Origin: Perkinsus chesapeaki
Lineage: Eukaryota > Perkinsozoa > Perkinsida > Perkinsidae
Direction of reading: 5' to 3'
Length of the DNA: 57,859 bases
NCBI GenBank assembly: GCA_013115145.1
Contig: JAAPAO010000174.1
Location: 1-57,859 of the forward strand
In this document: positions 34,012 to 45,600 of the stretch, in pieces
How positions within the stretch are numbered: position 1 is the first letter of the stretch
Layout of the letters: every line of letters starts with the position of its first letter
The notes under the pieces: generated by a model
The model's database searches: none
Told to the model about the DNA's origin: nothing
The model's input: only the letters and a program-made list of their open reading frames with translations
Translations under genes and position numbers: made by a program

Positions 34012-37000
34012 TCACTTGGCCTTCCCAGCAGCTCCCTTGTACATGTGGCACACTGTTTTCACGTAGTCGTCGTAAAACGTCCCTATGAGTGTGTCGATTC
34101 CGCTACGACTTTGAAAACGTTACCATGAGGAAGCCTCTCCGCTGCGAGGGCTTTCCTGCTCGTTGTCGAGTCCCGGACTCCAAGCCAGTCCTCGTGGCTC
34201 AATGTGCGGCTGCGTGCTGAGGATCTGGACGAGCGAGGCGTATAGTATCGGTCATGCTTCAGAAGACCGCAGTCGATCAACGGGAACCTAGTCGAACAAT
34301 CTTGAGCTGGCATTCGATCCCCCTCCCACTTGTAGGCATTTTCAATTGCCCTTCCGCCGTCCCCTAATGCGTGATACTTGTGGGGCCAGTAACCTCTGGA
34401 ACATGTCTGTCACAGAAGGCAGTTTGAAGAGTATCGAGGTTAAGTGGCATACCTCTCTCCAGAGCATATCCCGACGGACTGGTGTAGCAGTATCAGACGG
34501 CCAGAAGTTAGCTATGCCCACTCTGGCCATGACAGAACGAGATCAGACGATGACAAGCACAGCAGCACTGTGCAGCAAGGTACTTCTTATTTACAATACA
34601 ACACTAGCTACACTTAAAAGACATCTCATTATTATTAATAACACCTTGCAGCATGCTACACAGCAGCTCATCGATACGTCAACGAGCCGTGCCTGCCGAT
34701 GGGCTTGGGGACGGGGAACAGCCTCGGTGTGATCCCCAGCACCGCCCGCAGCGCGCCGAACTGCTGCCTTCTCACCGGGAACCACAACACGGGCCTCTGT
34801 CTCATAGGCAACAATCTCCTCGTAGGCGTAACCACAACTCCCTCGCTTCTTAAGATCCCCTCCCTCTTTTCGAGCTCCTCCTCCGTCAGCCATGATCGAG
34901 ATTTCGGTATAATCGGCTCTGTCCTAGTGCTGACACCCCAAGCATGCTTCGCCCACTCCACAAACACTTCACTGGGTAGCTCAATCAGAACGCCTTCTCG
35001 TGCGTTCGGGCTCGTGTACAGCTTAGCGAGGACGCGATTGTTCCTCTCTGGCTCCTCACCAACCTCCACGAGAGGCTCCTCGTCTAGCATCACCGGTATC
35101 TCCCGGGGCAGTTCATCCTCAACTAGGGACTTCATCAGATTCACTGGTATGATATCACTGCTATCCTCTTCACCATCGTTCACCGCACGCCACCTTATAT
35201 TCTGTCCCAGAGTGTCATACTTCAGCCAATCGCTGGTCCCGTGTGCCGAGCTCTGGCTCGAGACTGCCTCTCGCAAGGATAGGGATTCTATCAGATCACT
35301 GGCAGACTGCGCAAACCGATCACGGAACCCCTGATCTATAGTATGCCCCCCATAGTAGTGCCGTGGGCTGTTCCGGCTGCTGCTGCTGTGGTGGTTGTGG
35401 CTGACCTTTCTCCCTCTTCCCTTGTGAATTCCCAGTCCCCTTTTGGCCGCCGCTCGTGCAGCCACCGTTCCTCGAGGCCTTGCGCTCCGCCCTGCCCCAC
35501 TGACAACTATCGGAAGTGGCTCAGCACAATCAACGACGTCGTTAATAGCTCTTGTATCATCCACACAATCGAAGCTGTCCCCACTAGAGCAGCTGCTGCT
35601 GTCTGTCAGCCTGATGCGCTCCGCGGCATGGTGTCCCCAAATCTCCCTAATAACCGCGTCCGGCGCCGAGACCACCTCGAGACCCCACACCTCGGTATCA
35701 GCATTTCTATCCTCGCCTTCTAATGTGTCCCTATACGCAAGTTCCTGCTCTGGTGTCTGTGTCCCAGTATGACTGCACCCATACAGTCCGTTGGTATCAG
35801 TCGAGGCCCCAACCCCTACCATCACCGACCCACCACTGGCCATCTCTCGACAGCGAGGCGGCGGTGGCGTTTGCGTCACAGAGCATCGTGTGTCCCTAAT
35901 GGGTGGATCCACACCTTTGTTGGCTCGCACTACAGCTGGTGTCTGCGATGCCCCAGACCTCCTCACCTGCCTGTCCTCGTGCTGACACCCGGTATCCGCG
36001 AGTGTCGCTGGAGAACCACCGAGCTTCACCGTACGGTATTCAAGCACAGGGGTTTGTGTGCCGCTCTCCCGGCCCGCCATCAGCCCCCTAGTATCCGTTG
36101 CCCCGTGTTTCCTCGTTAAGCTCGAAGTATTGCAAGACGTGCTCCTGTACTGACTGGTAGGCGTCTGTGTCACCGCAGCGCTACACTCGATCCTGGTAGC
36201 CGCGTCAACGGCGGTGCTCCTATGTTTCGTGATGGGTGTTTGGGTCTCAGCGTTCCTTGAATGCTTCCCTTGGCCAGCAGCCTGACATCCCACACTGCTC
36301 GCTACCCTTGGTATATCCTCCCCGACTAGGCTCGACTTCCTGATGACCAGCCTAGTTCCGATGGCCACGGAATGTCCGCTGGGAACCACGCTTTCGTTTC
36401 CGACTCCCGAATCCTTCCTTGCGATGCCTCCAGTCTGACAGGACCCATCCACAGAGCTCACGGAAGATCGCCGCCTGTCGAGTTCAGCAACATCAGCACA
36501 CAGCCCGGAGCATCCACACATAGGGCACCCGCTGGTCTCCTCGAGAGACATGCCAAACATATCAGTTCCGGATCGCAGGACACCCTTAGGCCTCTCCGGT
36601 CCAGTAGGCTCGGCCTTCCTCTTCCCATCACCCACAGAATCGGTGCGTGGGCTCCAGCCGCGAGGAGTCGACCGCTCACACAAGGAGCGGTGGGTCCCTC
36701 CTCCCCTGGATGGCGACTCGGCCACTGTACTGGCTACGTGGCTGTCCTGGGGTCCAAAGTGGTCCGATGCCGGCCACCACTCGCTACAATCATCAACAGC
36801 TTTGTCGGTCTGCACCTGCTGGCAGTATGACCGAGACAAGTCTCTAGTGTGACCGGTTGGGATGGTTATAGATATTTTCCGTTTGCCCTTTCCTTCTAAG
36901 TGAGGTAAACATCTAGACGACGTCACATCAACGCCCGGGGACTTCCACGCAGCCACGAGGGTGTCACAGACGACAGCCTGGTTCCGGTATCTGGACAAGA

Positions 37001-37496
37001 GAGCATCATCCTGCAAGTGTCTGATGCCAGACTTAAGGTAGACTTACTCCTTTTGAAGTGCTAAAATGCTCAACAACATCTCGGTAGTCTCCGTGTCTCT
37101 CCCTTGATTCTGCCGTCGGAACTTTTCGATAGCTGCTTTCTGTTTGCGTTCAAGTTTGTCGATTCTTTTATACATCAAGGACCTCTCTCGAGATAGCAGG
37201 GCTATCGTTGCCGCATGGTGAGGTTCCAAGTCCACCACGGTAGGGCAGCTCATGTATTGGTAAACGCTTACGGAAGCTACAGTAGTCTGTAAGGAATGCG
37301 AGCCGTCAGTGGAGGGCGAAGTGCGCAATGATCCGGTCGTTCTCAACTCATTAGACTTGTCGTCGAAAAGAAAGACGGACATCTTGCGCACTTGAGATTC
37401 CTCAGTGCGCGTGCTGGTGCTGTGCGGCAAACACAACAATCCTTTGACTGTAGCTAGGGCGTCAGACTCTGTATACAGTGGGGCAAATACGCCCAT
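34012..37496 (-). CDS. Orphan disordered protein with N-terminal coiled coil and TQT (LC8-like) motif array
   Basis: Not a known family. Exon 1 (37048-37496) ends in a coiled coil (MYKRIDKLERKQKAAIEKF). A 27-nt intron, 37021-37047, joins it to a 2.3-kb exon (LALQKE|HLQDDALLSRYRNQ). The centre is long, disordered and Ser/Thr-rich with six T/S-Q-T-P motifs (36235 down to 35752) plus weaker relatives (VQTD, SCQTGG, TGCQ, STDT, ATDT). The C-terminal region has LIELPSEVFVEWAKHAWG and LTEEELEKREGILRS. Minor downstream exons with PLIDCGLLKHDRYYTPRS and, after intron 34083-34109, GRFYDDYVKTVCHMYKG, end at 34012. Introns between 34100 and 34700 are uncertain. TQT motifs are the classic dynein light chain LC8 (DYNLL) docking site; an LC8-bound scaffold role is inferred. 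Confidence 0.72.
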
Positions 37497-37499
37497 GTA

Positions 37500-37998
37500 G
37501 TCCAGTTAATATCATCGATGCGGTATAGAGAGTTGCTAGCTTATAACGTTCTTAGTTGGAGAGTTTACTAGGGTAGATCGATAGCCGTTGGCGTGCGCGT
37601 TACCCTGAGTATGCGTGCCTCATCGTAATCTGCGCCGCCATGTCACATGACGTGGGAGGGCTAACTTTAGAAAACTTCGTATGATGGTGAATGTATGATG
37701 ATAATAGCCCAGGAAATAAATGATCTATAACGTGCGCTAGGGGCGAGTGTGTGCTAACTAGCGCGACGCTAGTACGGGGGCCTCGTGCTCGTGGCCACGT
37801 TATGGTCGACTATGTGGTGTGGAGCCCTTAATCCATCGTTATGTTAGCGGCTTTTGTTCATATAGGATTAAAAGGTGCGTAAATGGCCCCTTAAGGCGCA
37901 TAGTGGAGCTGCGCTCTGAAGTGACTGTGTTTCTGTCAGCGTTGTTTTTTCAATTTTCCCGTTGAGTCCTCTCCTCTTCTCATCCTCTTGTTATAACA
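37500..37998. other. Divergent intergenic region
   Basis: About 500 bases between the starts of the TQT-array gene and the SLC35-like gene. It must hold both promoters. No defined element is recognised. Confidence 0.5.
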
Positions 37999-39216
37999 AT
38001 GATATGCTGTGGGAAGACTACCCTCTATATTCTGGGGCTCCTGATCTTCGGGTCTCTCAATACTATGTGCACTAAGTTGCAGTTTGAGATGACTTCTGTT
38101 GGTATTAACGGAGATGTTAAGCACTTCATGAAGCCCTGGTTCGGAACATTGACCATGTTTATGGGTATGTGTATAGTCCTTTTCATCCACTTCATCGACG
38201 TGTTTATCGACCGTCAGAAGGCGAAGAGGCGTTATGGTGAAGGTTATCAAGCACTTTTGCAACAGAACAAGGCTGAGAGCAAGGAACCAGGCTTTTGGAA
38301 GGCTGGTGCTTTGATCTTGCTCCCTGCTTGTTTCGATCTGATTGCCACCACTATGTCTTTTGTGGGATTGTTATATAACTCTGCATCTGTGTGGCAGATG
38401 CTCAGAGGTTCTATGATCATCTTTTCCGCCATATTCTCTGTGTGCTTCCTTAAAAGGAAACTTTATGGCTACAATTGGTTTGGTGTCTTCATGTGTGTTG
38501 TTGCCATCTGTTTGGTGGGTGTCGCTAACATTATGTCCGGCTCCTCCGCTACGTCACATACTAGTACTGGTCTGATGGTATTCGGAATGGTTATGATCGT
38601 GGCTTCCCAAGTCATCCAATCTCTTCAGATTGTAACTGAAGAGAAGCTCTTGAAGGGCTACACCATCGCTCCTTTCCACATTGTTGGCATGGAAGGTGTT
38701 TGGGGAACTCTTATCCTTGTACTTCTTGTTTTCCCCTTGCTCTACGTGATCCCCGGTAAAGATGAAGGGTCAGTTGAAAATACTCTTGATACCATGGTTA
38801 TGATTGAGAATAACAAGAACCTTCAGATCATGATTGGTGTCTATATCGTTTCGGTTTTCACCTACAATATGGCCGGAATGTTGGTTACCTATGCTTTGTC
38901 CGCTGTTCATCGGACTATGTTGGAGGCCACCAGAACCGCTGTTATCTGGGTCTGTGATCTCGTTATCCAGTATTTCATTGCACCCGGATCCAACTTTGGT
39001 GAAGTGTGGACTGCTTGGTCATGGCTTCAGCTCTTTGGTTTCCTTCTTCTAGTATTGGGTCAGGCAATTTACTCTGACCTTGTCAAGGTTCCTGGCTTTT
39101 ACTATCCCCCCAAGCCTCAAGCTGTTCAGATGATGAAGTCACCTGCTAGCGTGAGGTGTAACGTCCCGGAGGTTGCCGAGGCTGTCCCCAATGCCGCCGG
39201 CGGCCAAAGTAGTTAA
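37999..39216 (+). CDS. SLC35F6-like drug/metabolite (nucleotide-sugar type) transporter
   Basis: A 405-residue intronless membrane protein with about ten hydrophobic segments (for example 8-24, 51-70, 102-125, 137-151, 160-179). SVWQMLRGSMIIFSAIFSV (130-148) followed by KRKLYGYNWFGVF is the signature of SLC35F6-type proteins in the DMT superfamily, which sit in lysosomal, mitochondrial or Golgi membranes; the substrate cannot be read from the sequence. Codon use looks tidier and less GC-rich than in neighbours, suggesting strong expression. The C-terminal 40 residues are hydrophilic. The start gives MICCGKTTLYILGLLIFG. Confidence 0.9.
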   Translation: MICCGKTTLYILGLLIFGSLNTMCTKLQFEMTSVGINGDVKHFMKPWFGTLTMFMGMCIVLFIHFIDVFIDRQKAKRRYGEGYQALLQQNKAESKEPGFWKAGALILLPACFDLIATTMSFVGLLYNSASVWQMLRGSMIIFSAIFSVCFLKRKLYGYNWFGVFMCVVAICLVGVANIMSGSSATSHTSTGLMVFGMVMIVASQVIQSLQIVTEEKLLKGYTIAPFHIVGMEGVWGTLILVLLVFPLLYVIPGKDEGSVENTLDTMVMIENNKNLQIMIGVYIVSVFTYNMAGMLVTYALSAVHRTMLEATRTAVIWVCDLVIQYFIAPGSNFGEVWTAWSWLQLFGFLLLVLGQAIYSDLVKVPGFYYPPKPQAVQMMKSPASVRCNVPEVAEAVPNAAGGQSS

Positions 39217-39658
39217 AGGAATGCTTGGTGCATCCCTGTTCCGCTGTTCTGTTATATAGGTAGCTACTGTCTTCTATACTTTACGTAATCTGTCGAATTC
39301 GGTTGAGAAGGTTGCGAACATATTCAAGTTCTTAACCTGGAATGTGCTCGTTTACTGTAGAAAGAAATTTATTGCTTATTACCACGAGATACAATTCTAT
39401 GATGAGAGATGTTAACTCAGATGAGAGAGACTGGGCCGCGCCTCTGTCTTAACTTGCTCGTTTTCCTAGCCTTTTCTCGAGCATTGAAGGTGTGCTCGAT
39501 TGAATTGGCTCACTCGGTCTAGGCCGCAAGTACTATATTCGGGAATGCCATCCTTGTTGCGTTCACAGTTATCGAATTCGTTCGAGATAAGATTCAGAGA
39601 ACTAATAACAAAACTCAGTGGTATGTGGTAAATCGTTTTTGTGGGACACTCGGTCGTC
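39217..39658. other. Convergent intergenic space
   Basis: Lies between the stop of the SLC35-like gene and the stop of the minus-strand coiled-coil gene. A minus-strand open frame (39466-39732) is not convincing. Confidence 0.5.
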
Positions 39659-42600
39659 TCATGTGCCATTGGAGCTCGAGGTGATACTTCTCTCGAGTTG
39701 TGTCGCCCAGTTCCTCGCTGCGTACACTGCATCTTCGAGCTCGGTGATGCGTGCCTGACCCACCAGTGCGGAAGGTCTAATCACCCTCCTCTGGTATCTT
39801 ACACGAGCTTGCTCGAGCTCGTCGAGCACAACGCTCAACTCTATGCAGTCGCAAGAGTTGCACTGTAAACTGAGAATTAGAATTTGCTGTGATTTGTAGC
39901 AGCAACACTCAGTAGCATTACGCATATAACCGTTTGAGACAGTCTTTCTGTCTTTCGGCATTCACCAGTCGATCCCATAACTCTCGTCGACTATGAGCCG
40001 CCTGAGATATCATGACACTAGGGTGGTCCGCGTGATGCTCTATCGTACGTATTCACATGCTTCACAAAACTGTGAAGTTGGTAGTGACTTGCTTCGAATC
40101 ATGTATGCTGTTGAAAATCTACTACGGCATTCCATCTATCCATTCCTGAACCGCGCTCGTGAAAGTGCCTCCCGAACTTCGGTAACAAACACGAGTCGGA
40201 CTATCACAGAAACATGCCGTCCATCTCGGACGAAACCCAATGATCAACTGCTCGTCTGGCTCCCCCCTATACGTCGCCGCTTCCCTTCCTGACGGGCAGC
40301 CAAACGTGATGCCTTCTCTAGCCCTTGACATCGCTCGGAAACCTCTCGACGAATCATATGGAGGGTTACCTGAGACACTGTGTACCGTCAAGAGACTGAC
40401 TTAGCGGCCATATGCAAATCCGGCGGAGTCGCTGCGGACCTTGCTCTTGAGGTATTCGCTCAGTATCCCTGGCTGGAAGTGCGCCGTAATGTATCGCCTC
40501 CTCCACTTATACAAGAACTTCTCCCCTTGTCGTCTAATCCTCTTCGGTGCAAATGGAGGCAAACCGTCAGTCCAAGATCCGCCCTAGGGGAAGGCAACAA
40601 AGTGGCGAACAAGCCGGACGCCGAAACGCACCCTTCTAACGTGGAACTTTAGCTTTTGTGCTGCCAGATACGGCAGGGCGGCATCTCGCGCCTCCAATCG
40701 GAACTTGTCCAGGTTCTCCTTAAACTGCCCTGCACGATGGGTGTACTGCAACAGTGGAGCAACTTGACTGCAGTAGCCAACAGGAATGTTTCACCTCGGC
40801 ATGCCACTGCACAAAATGGTCATCCAATTCATCCCAGGAGATGCCATGGGATGACGACAACTTCCACAGGGCGTCCAACCTAGCTCTGAAAATAACAGCA
40901 TCCTCACTGACGATGGCGGCAACCAGCTCACCTGTTCCGCCCAATTTGTGTCTTTACCAGAGGAGACGTGGCACTCTTATCGGAAGCAGATCTCAACGCT
41001 GTGAAGGGCTCCTCTCGCGCCATCTCAAGGGATGGATTCGGCCACATAGGGTGGACGGGAGAAGGTGCTGCATCGCCCTTCCATGGTGACACCATCACCT
41101 CTCCGGTAGTAGGGGCCTCTTGAAGCCCCATACGCTCGAACCTGGAAGATTCGGTGCCCACTGGTGATGCTTCTGGGCCTACTCTAGATCGACCCACTCG
41201 TCTTGAGGCACCAACGGCTGCCGAAGCTTCCATAAAGGAACTTCATCGAAGTCGACTGGCCTTGGCGGCAGCGGAGCTGTTTGAGCTCTCACAGTAGCAA
41301 AACTCCGTGTTCCAAGATTCAAGTGGTGATGGCGGAGGAGCCCAGAGAGCGGGCGACTATGGACAAGCATTGAAGTTGCAAAGAGCCTTGGCGAGGTAAA
41401 GTGCGGACACCGCGCGGAGAAATAGAGTGAATGACATGCTATAGCCCAACTCCGTGACAGGCTCAGTCGGAGGATCAATCCCCGGGTGAACGCGACACTG
41501 TGAGTGAAACTTAATTCTTTGAATATGTCTGAAAATGTGTATCAGATAAAGGCAAAACAGATGGAATGGACAATAGCGTCATTCGCTTTCATCGCTCCGG
41601 ATGGCGGTTCGAGGCCGACCGCTGATCTCACGGGGACCCCCTCCAGATTCGAGATCTCTAAATGCCATCAGATTCCGCAGCTCAGAAGAGCGCGTTGAAG
41701 TGCGGTTGTTCAGCGCCGAATGCGCATCCGACCGCTCCCGAGCAAACGGCCATCGACACCGCAGAACCTGAGCCATGAATCAGGACAGCTACGCAAGTAT
41801 CCCAGAAATACCTCCGCAAAATATGGCCTGTCAGCCTCCGAGCGCCGTAGGTCTAGCTCGCGTTGACACTCCTCGAGCTCCGTCTAAGCAACCAGATCAC
41901 TGCCATGGCAGGAGCGAGGGGAGCTTACTTCTAGACGGAGACGGCCACGCTCAGCCTCTCTCAGTTGAGACAGCAGCGCCTCGACAACATCGGACACTCT
42001 GTTGCTAACTTTCCTCCCTTCCTCGAATGACGGTAGGCTAGGATCAGGCAAGGCGGTATCTGATTGGCTTTGAGAGCATGGACTCAAAAAAAGGCTAAAA
42101 CCTGTTCTCTCGATTTCATCATTGATGTTGTACACCGGAGCACTGCTGGGACGGCTGCCACGATCGAAGGAGGACCGCCGCTTGGGAAGGAACTCTTCAT
42201 CCTCGGTGTACCTGAAGATGCCGCTTGATGAGACACATTACAGAGACCAGCGGCAAATACCAGGCCATCGCGGGGTCCGGACTACCGGGCACGGAGCTGT
42301 GAGCTGAAGATACGCCGCCAGCTGAACTGAGACTTTCGCTGAATGAGGCCTGATGGCAATTACCTATTGAAATTAGGAGCGGCAAACGCTACCTGTTGGG
42401 GTGGTGAAGTCGATATATGGCTGAGGCCTCTACTGCTCTCGATCGCCTTGCGAAGTACAGCCATGATCGCAGCGTAGCTTTGTTGTTGCTCATATAAGAC
42501 CGAGTCCAAGGATGACTTGCTTCTCGATATCTCCTCCATCGTGGCGTCCTTCGACCTTGTTGTTGCCGTTCTGAAAACGGGTAATTCTCCCGGAGAACTT

Positions 42601-45600
42601 CTCCGGTGATTTATTCGCCTGGGTTACCGCAGTTCGTCAAGCTCAGCCTCGGCATTCTGCAAACGCCGTCGAAGTGTGGCGAGCTCAGTCTCAGTGCTCT
42701 CGAGCTGTCTGTGCAACTGCGCCGTAGCTGACGCGCTCTGAGGATTGGCAGCTGTCATTCACTATTAGGCAGGTCGCCGCCGCCCAACTCACATCAGCCT
42801 TCAATGTCTGCTCAAGGTCAGCCATCTCACGGGCCTTTGATTCCTCCAAGTTGCCTCTCTCAGTCTCCATTGCAGAGCTCAGTTCCTCCACATGACGTCT
42901 AAACATAACTCTACCTCCGACCTAATACCGCGCCACATACGTCAAATCAGCCAGCTCGGAATCCTTGGCAGCAACCACGGCCTTCAGCTCCACCACAGCA
43001 GCAACTGATGCCGATGCTTCTCGGAGGACCTCATCAGATCCAGCGAGAGCCTGATCCCAACTTTTCTGTGGTTATAAGCAACCTTGTGGACCTTCTTTTT
43101 GCTCTCGAGTTCAGCGGCCTGCTCCGCCATTGCTTGACGGAGCCCCTCAGCCTCATCTGCGTACTTCTTGGAATCGGTCTCGGCCTTCTCGCGCGCAGAC
43201 TCAAGTTCCTGATGCCAATAACTTCGCAATTACCCTGCACGTTCAACGCACCCGTCTTTGAGATGCCAAACTCTCAAGCTGAGCCTCTAAATCCGATAGA
43301 CGCTGCACTAACTCTGACTTCTCGACCTCGGCGGCAGATAGCGCTGAACGTTTGGCTGTGAGCTCCTGAACACCAGCAGTCATCTAGACGCGCCCTAGCA
43401 TAGGGTATGATGCTACAGAAGCCTGGTATACAAGGCGATGCATTAAATCAGTCGAAGGTTATCGACCATCGAGTGACACCCACCTAGATCATTTCACTAT
43501 GCCATCGCTTGTAGGGAAGGTTACGAATGGCTCAATGGCGGCAAACCTACCTCCTCGTTATCAGACTGAATAGCCCTAGCCTTATCAAGTGCAGCTCGTG
43601 TCTGAAGGAGCTCCTTCTCCACTTTGAGCCCATGAGCCAACTGTGTTTTTAGGGTCTTCATCTCCTCTCTATGTCGCTGATTCTGATGAAATGAGAACCT
43701 TACTACTATAAGGTATTCATGTTGATCTCTAATAGTTGGAGGATGTATATTATATACGATATAGTGTCAGTTGCGAGCTTACCTCGGCATCAGCGTGTTG
43801 AAACTTCTCCTCCAAAGAAGTGACCTCCGCAGCTCTCTCTGACAACAATCTTTCAACTTCCTCGCAATGCTTCTCCTTAGCAGCTGTAATAGCCTCTTCC
43901 AGCTCAGTTTTGGCGCCGCTAAGCCCCGTAACTTGGGCCTGGGATTGTTCGAGTTCAACTCTGAAAAGCGACAGCATTACCAGAGGCGGCCGGGAGAAGA
44001 CAAGCCTACCTTGCACTCTGCAGTTCCTTTTCTTGCCGACTCACCTGCGACTTCAACTCGGTGATCTCATCGCTTGCACTGCCAACGGCTGCCTTGAGCT
44101 CTGCTACATCGGCCGCATCCTGAAAAGATATCCATTCACTGAAAACTAGTCTATAATGCTTACAGCCTCCAACTGGGATAGCCGAGAGCGAGCGTCATCC
44201 CGCTCCTCTTGAGCTCGCAGTAGATTGTGCTCCTCCTCATCCAGCTTGGATTGCAACTGCTGACGTGAGGCCTCACCCTCAGCAGCTTCCTGAATATAAA
44301 CGAACCGGATGGTTTTGTTGTATCACACATCGACTATCATTATTGATTCACCACACGCGCCATTTCACATACCGTATGTAAAATACCTCTTTTAGCCGTT
44401 GAACTTCAAGTGATGCCGCTTCCAGCGAGCTTTGGAGGTGTTGAACTTCAGATTCTAAGGCCACTATTCTAACGTGGTGTTCTTCGAGGGCATTTGCTGA
44501 TTGCCCAGCCTCCTGAAGTATATGATGAGTCATCACCGAACCAAACCCATTCGTGTGCCCATGTATAAATTGCATAAACACCTAGTTTTTCTATTAGCGA
44601 TTCAGGGACGCAAAGATTAGTCCTAACTTAGGACTCCTGAGTAGTCGCTCAGGGCGACAGGGCCACTGCAGTTAGGAATCAATGTACGATCATGAAGTGC
44701 ACCAGAACACAACAACAGATCTGATGGTGGAACACATTATAGCAGGTGATATTCCTATGTACTGCCGGTTCGGAGCGAGTATGCGCCTTCCTGGACTCGG
44801 CAAAAGTGCCCGTCCGCCACGAAAACGGCAACCGCACTGGTCATGTCGCGTGACCTCTCCACGGGTTGTAGCGGTGTATCATGCTAGCATGGATTGCGCC
44901 TAGTTATTGCTCTCCCACGGGCTCCTGTAGCTATGACGGTACTCATGTTGTAGCCTCAATTAGTTAGTTATTTTCTTGAGCCAAGATGGCTTACTTGTGT
45001 TGCGAGGCTCGTGGCGCGAGAAATATTGTAGCGCAGTGAAAATGCGTTAGGGCGCTACCGTAGCGTCGCTACGGAAACCGTAGCACAGAAAGTTCGAAAA
45101 GACTGGCCCCGACGAGCGGGCAACATGTGTCGTTATACGGCTCGTATAACGTGAAGCACTTATAATCTCAGATACAATATCTACTCAATGGGCAGTACAG
45201 CATTACTAATACTCATCTATCCGTACAGGATATAATACTAACATCCTGTGCGGCCCGCTGTACGGGCAGAAAGTCTGTGATTATCACAGACATGTCGCTG
45301 TGACATTGTCGCATGCTCCCTGATAGAGAGCCAGGCAAGAGCAGTGCACCGCCGACTATAAATGGACCCATGGATACGGACTTGAGGCTAGAACAAGAGG
45401 GGAGCCGGGTGTGACGATTCCGATGCGCCAAGTCGTACGAACTGCCTCTGCGTTAAGCAATCCTGACTGAGCATCCAGCAACGACGGAAGGTCAAGAGAA
45501 CAGTAAAGGCGAGCCGTATCAAAGTGAGCCAGCACGGTTCTTTGGAATCCCAGGCATTATGCCTGAGGCATACATGGGCCCTGTAACATGAACATTTAAT

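Noticed and set aside
44682-44903. Plus-strand frame with a copia RNase H-like phrase (LMVEHIIAGDIPMYC)
   Set aside because: Similarity is a few residues only, and no upstream RT or downstream polypurine/LTR structure is visible.
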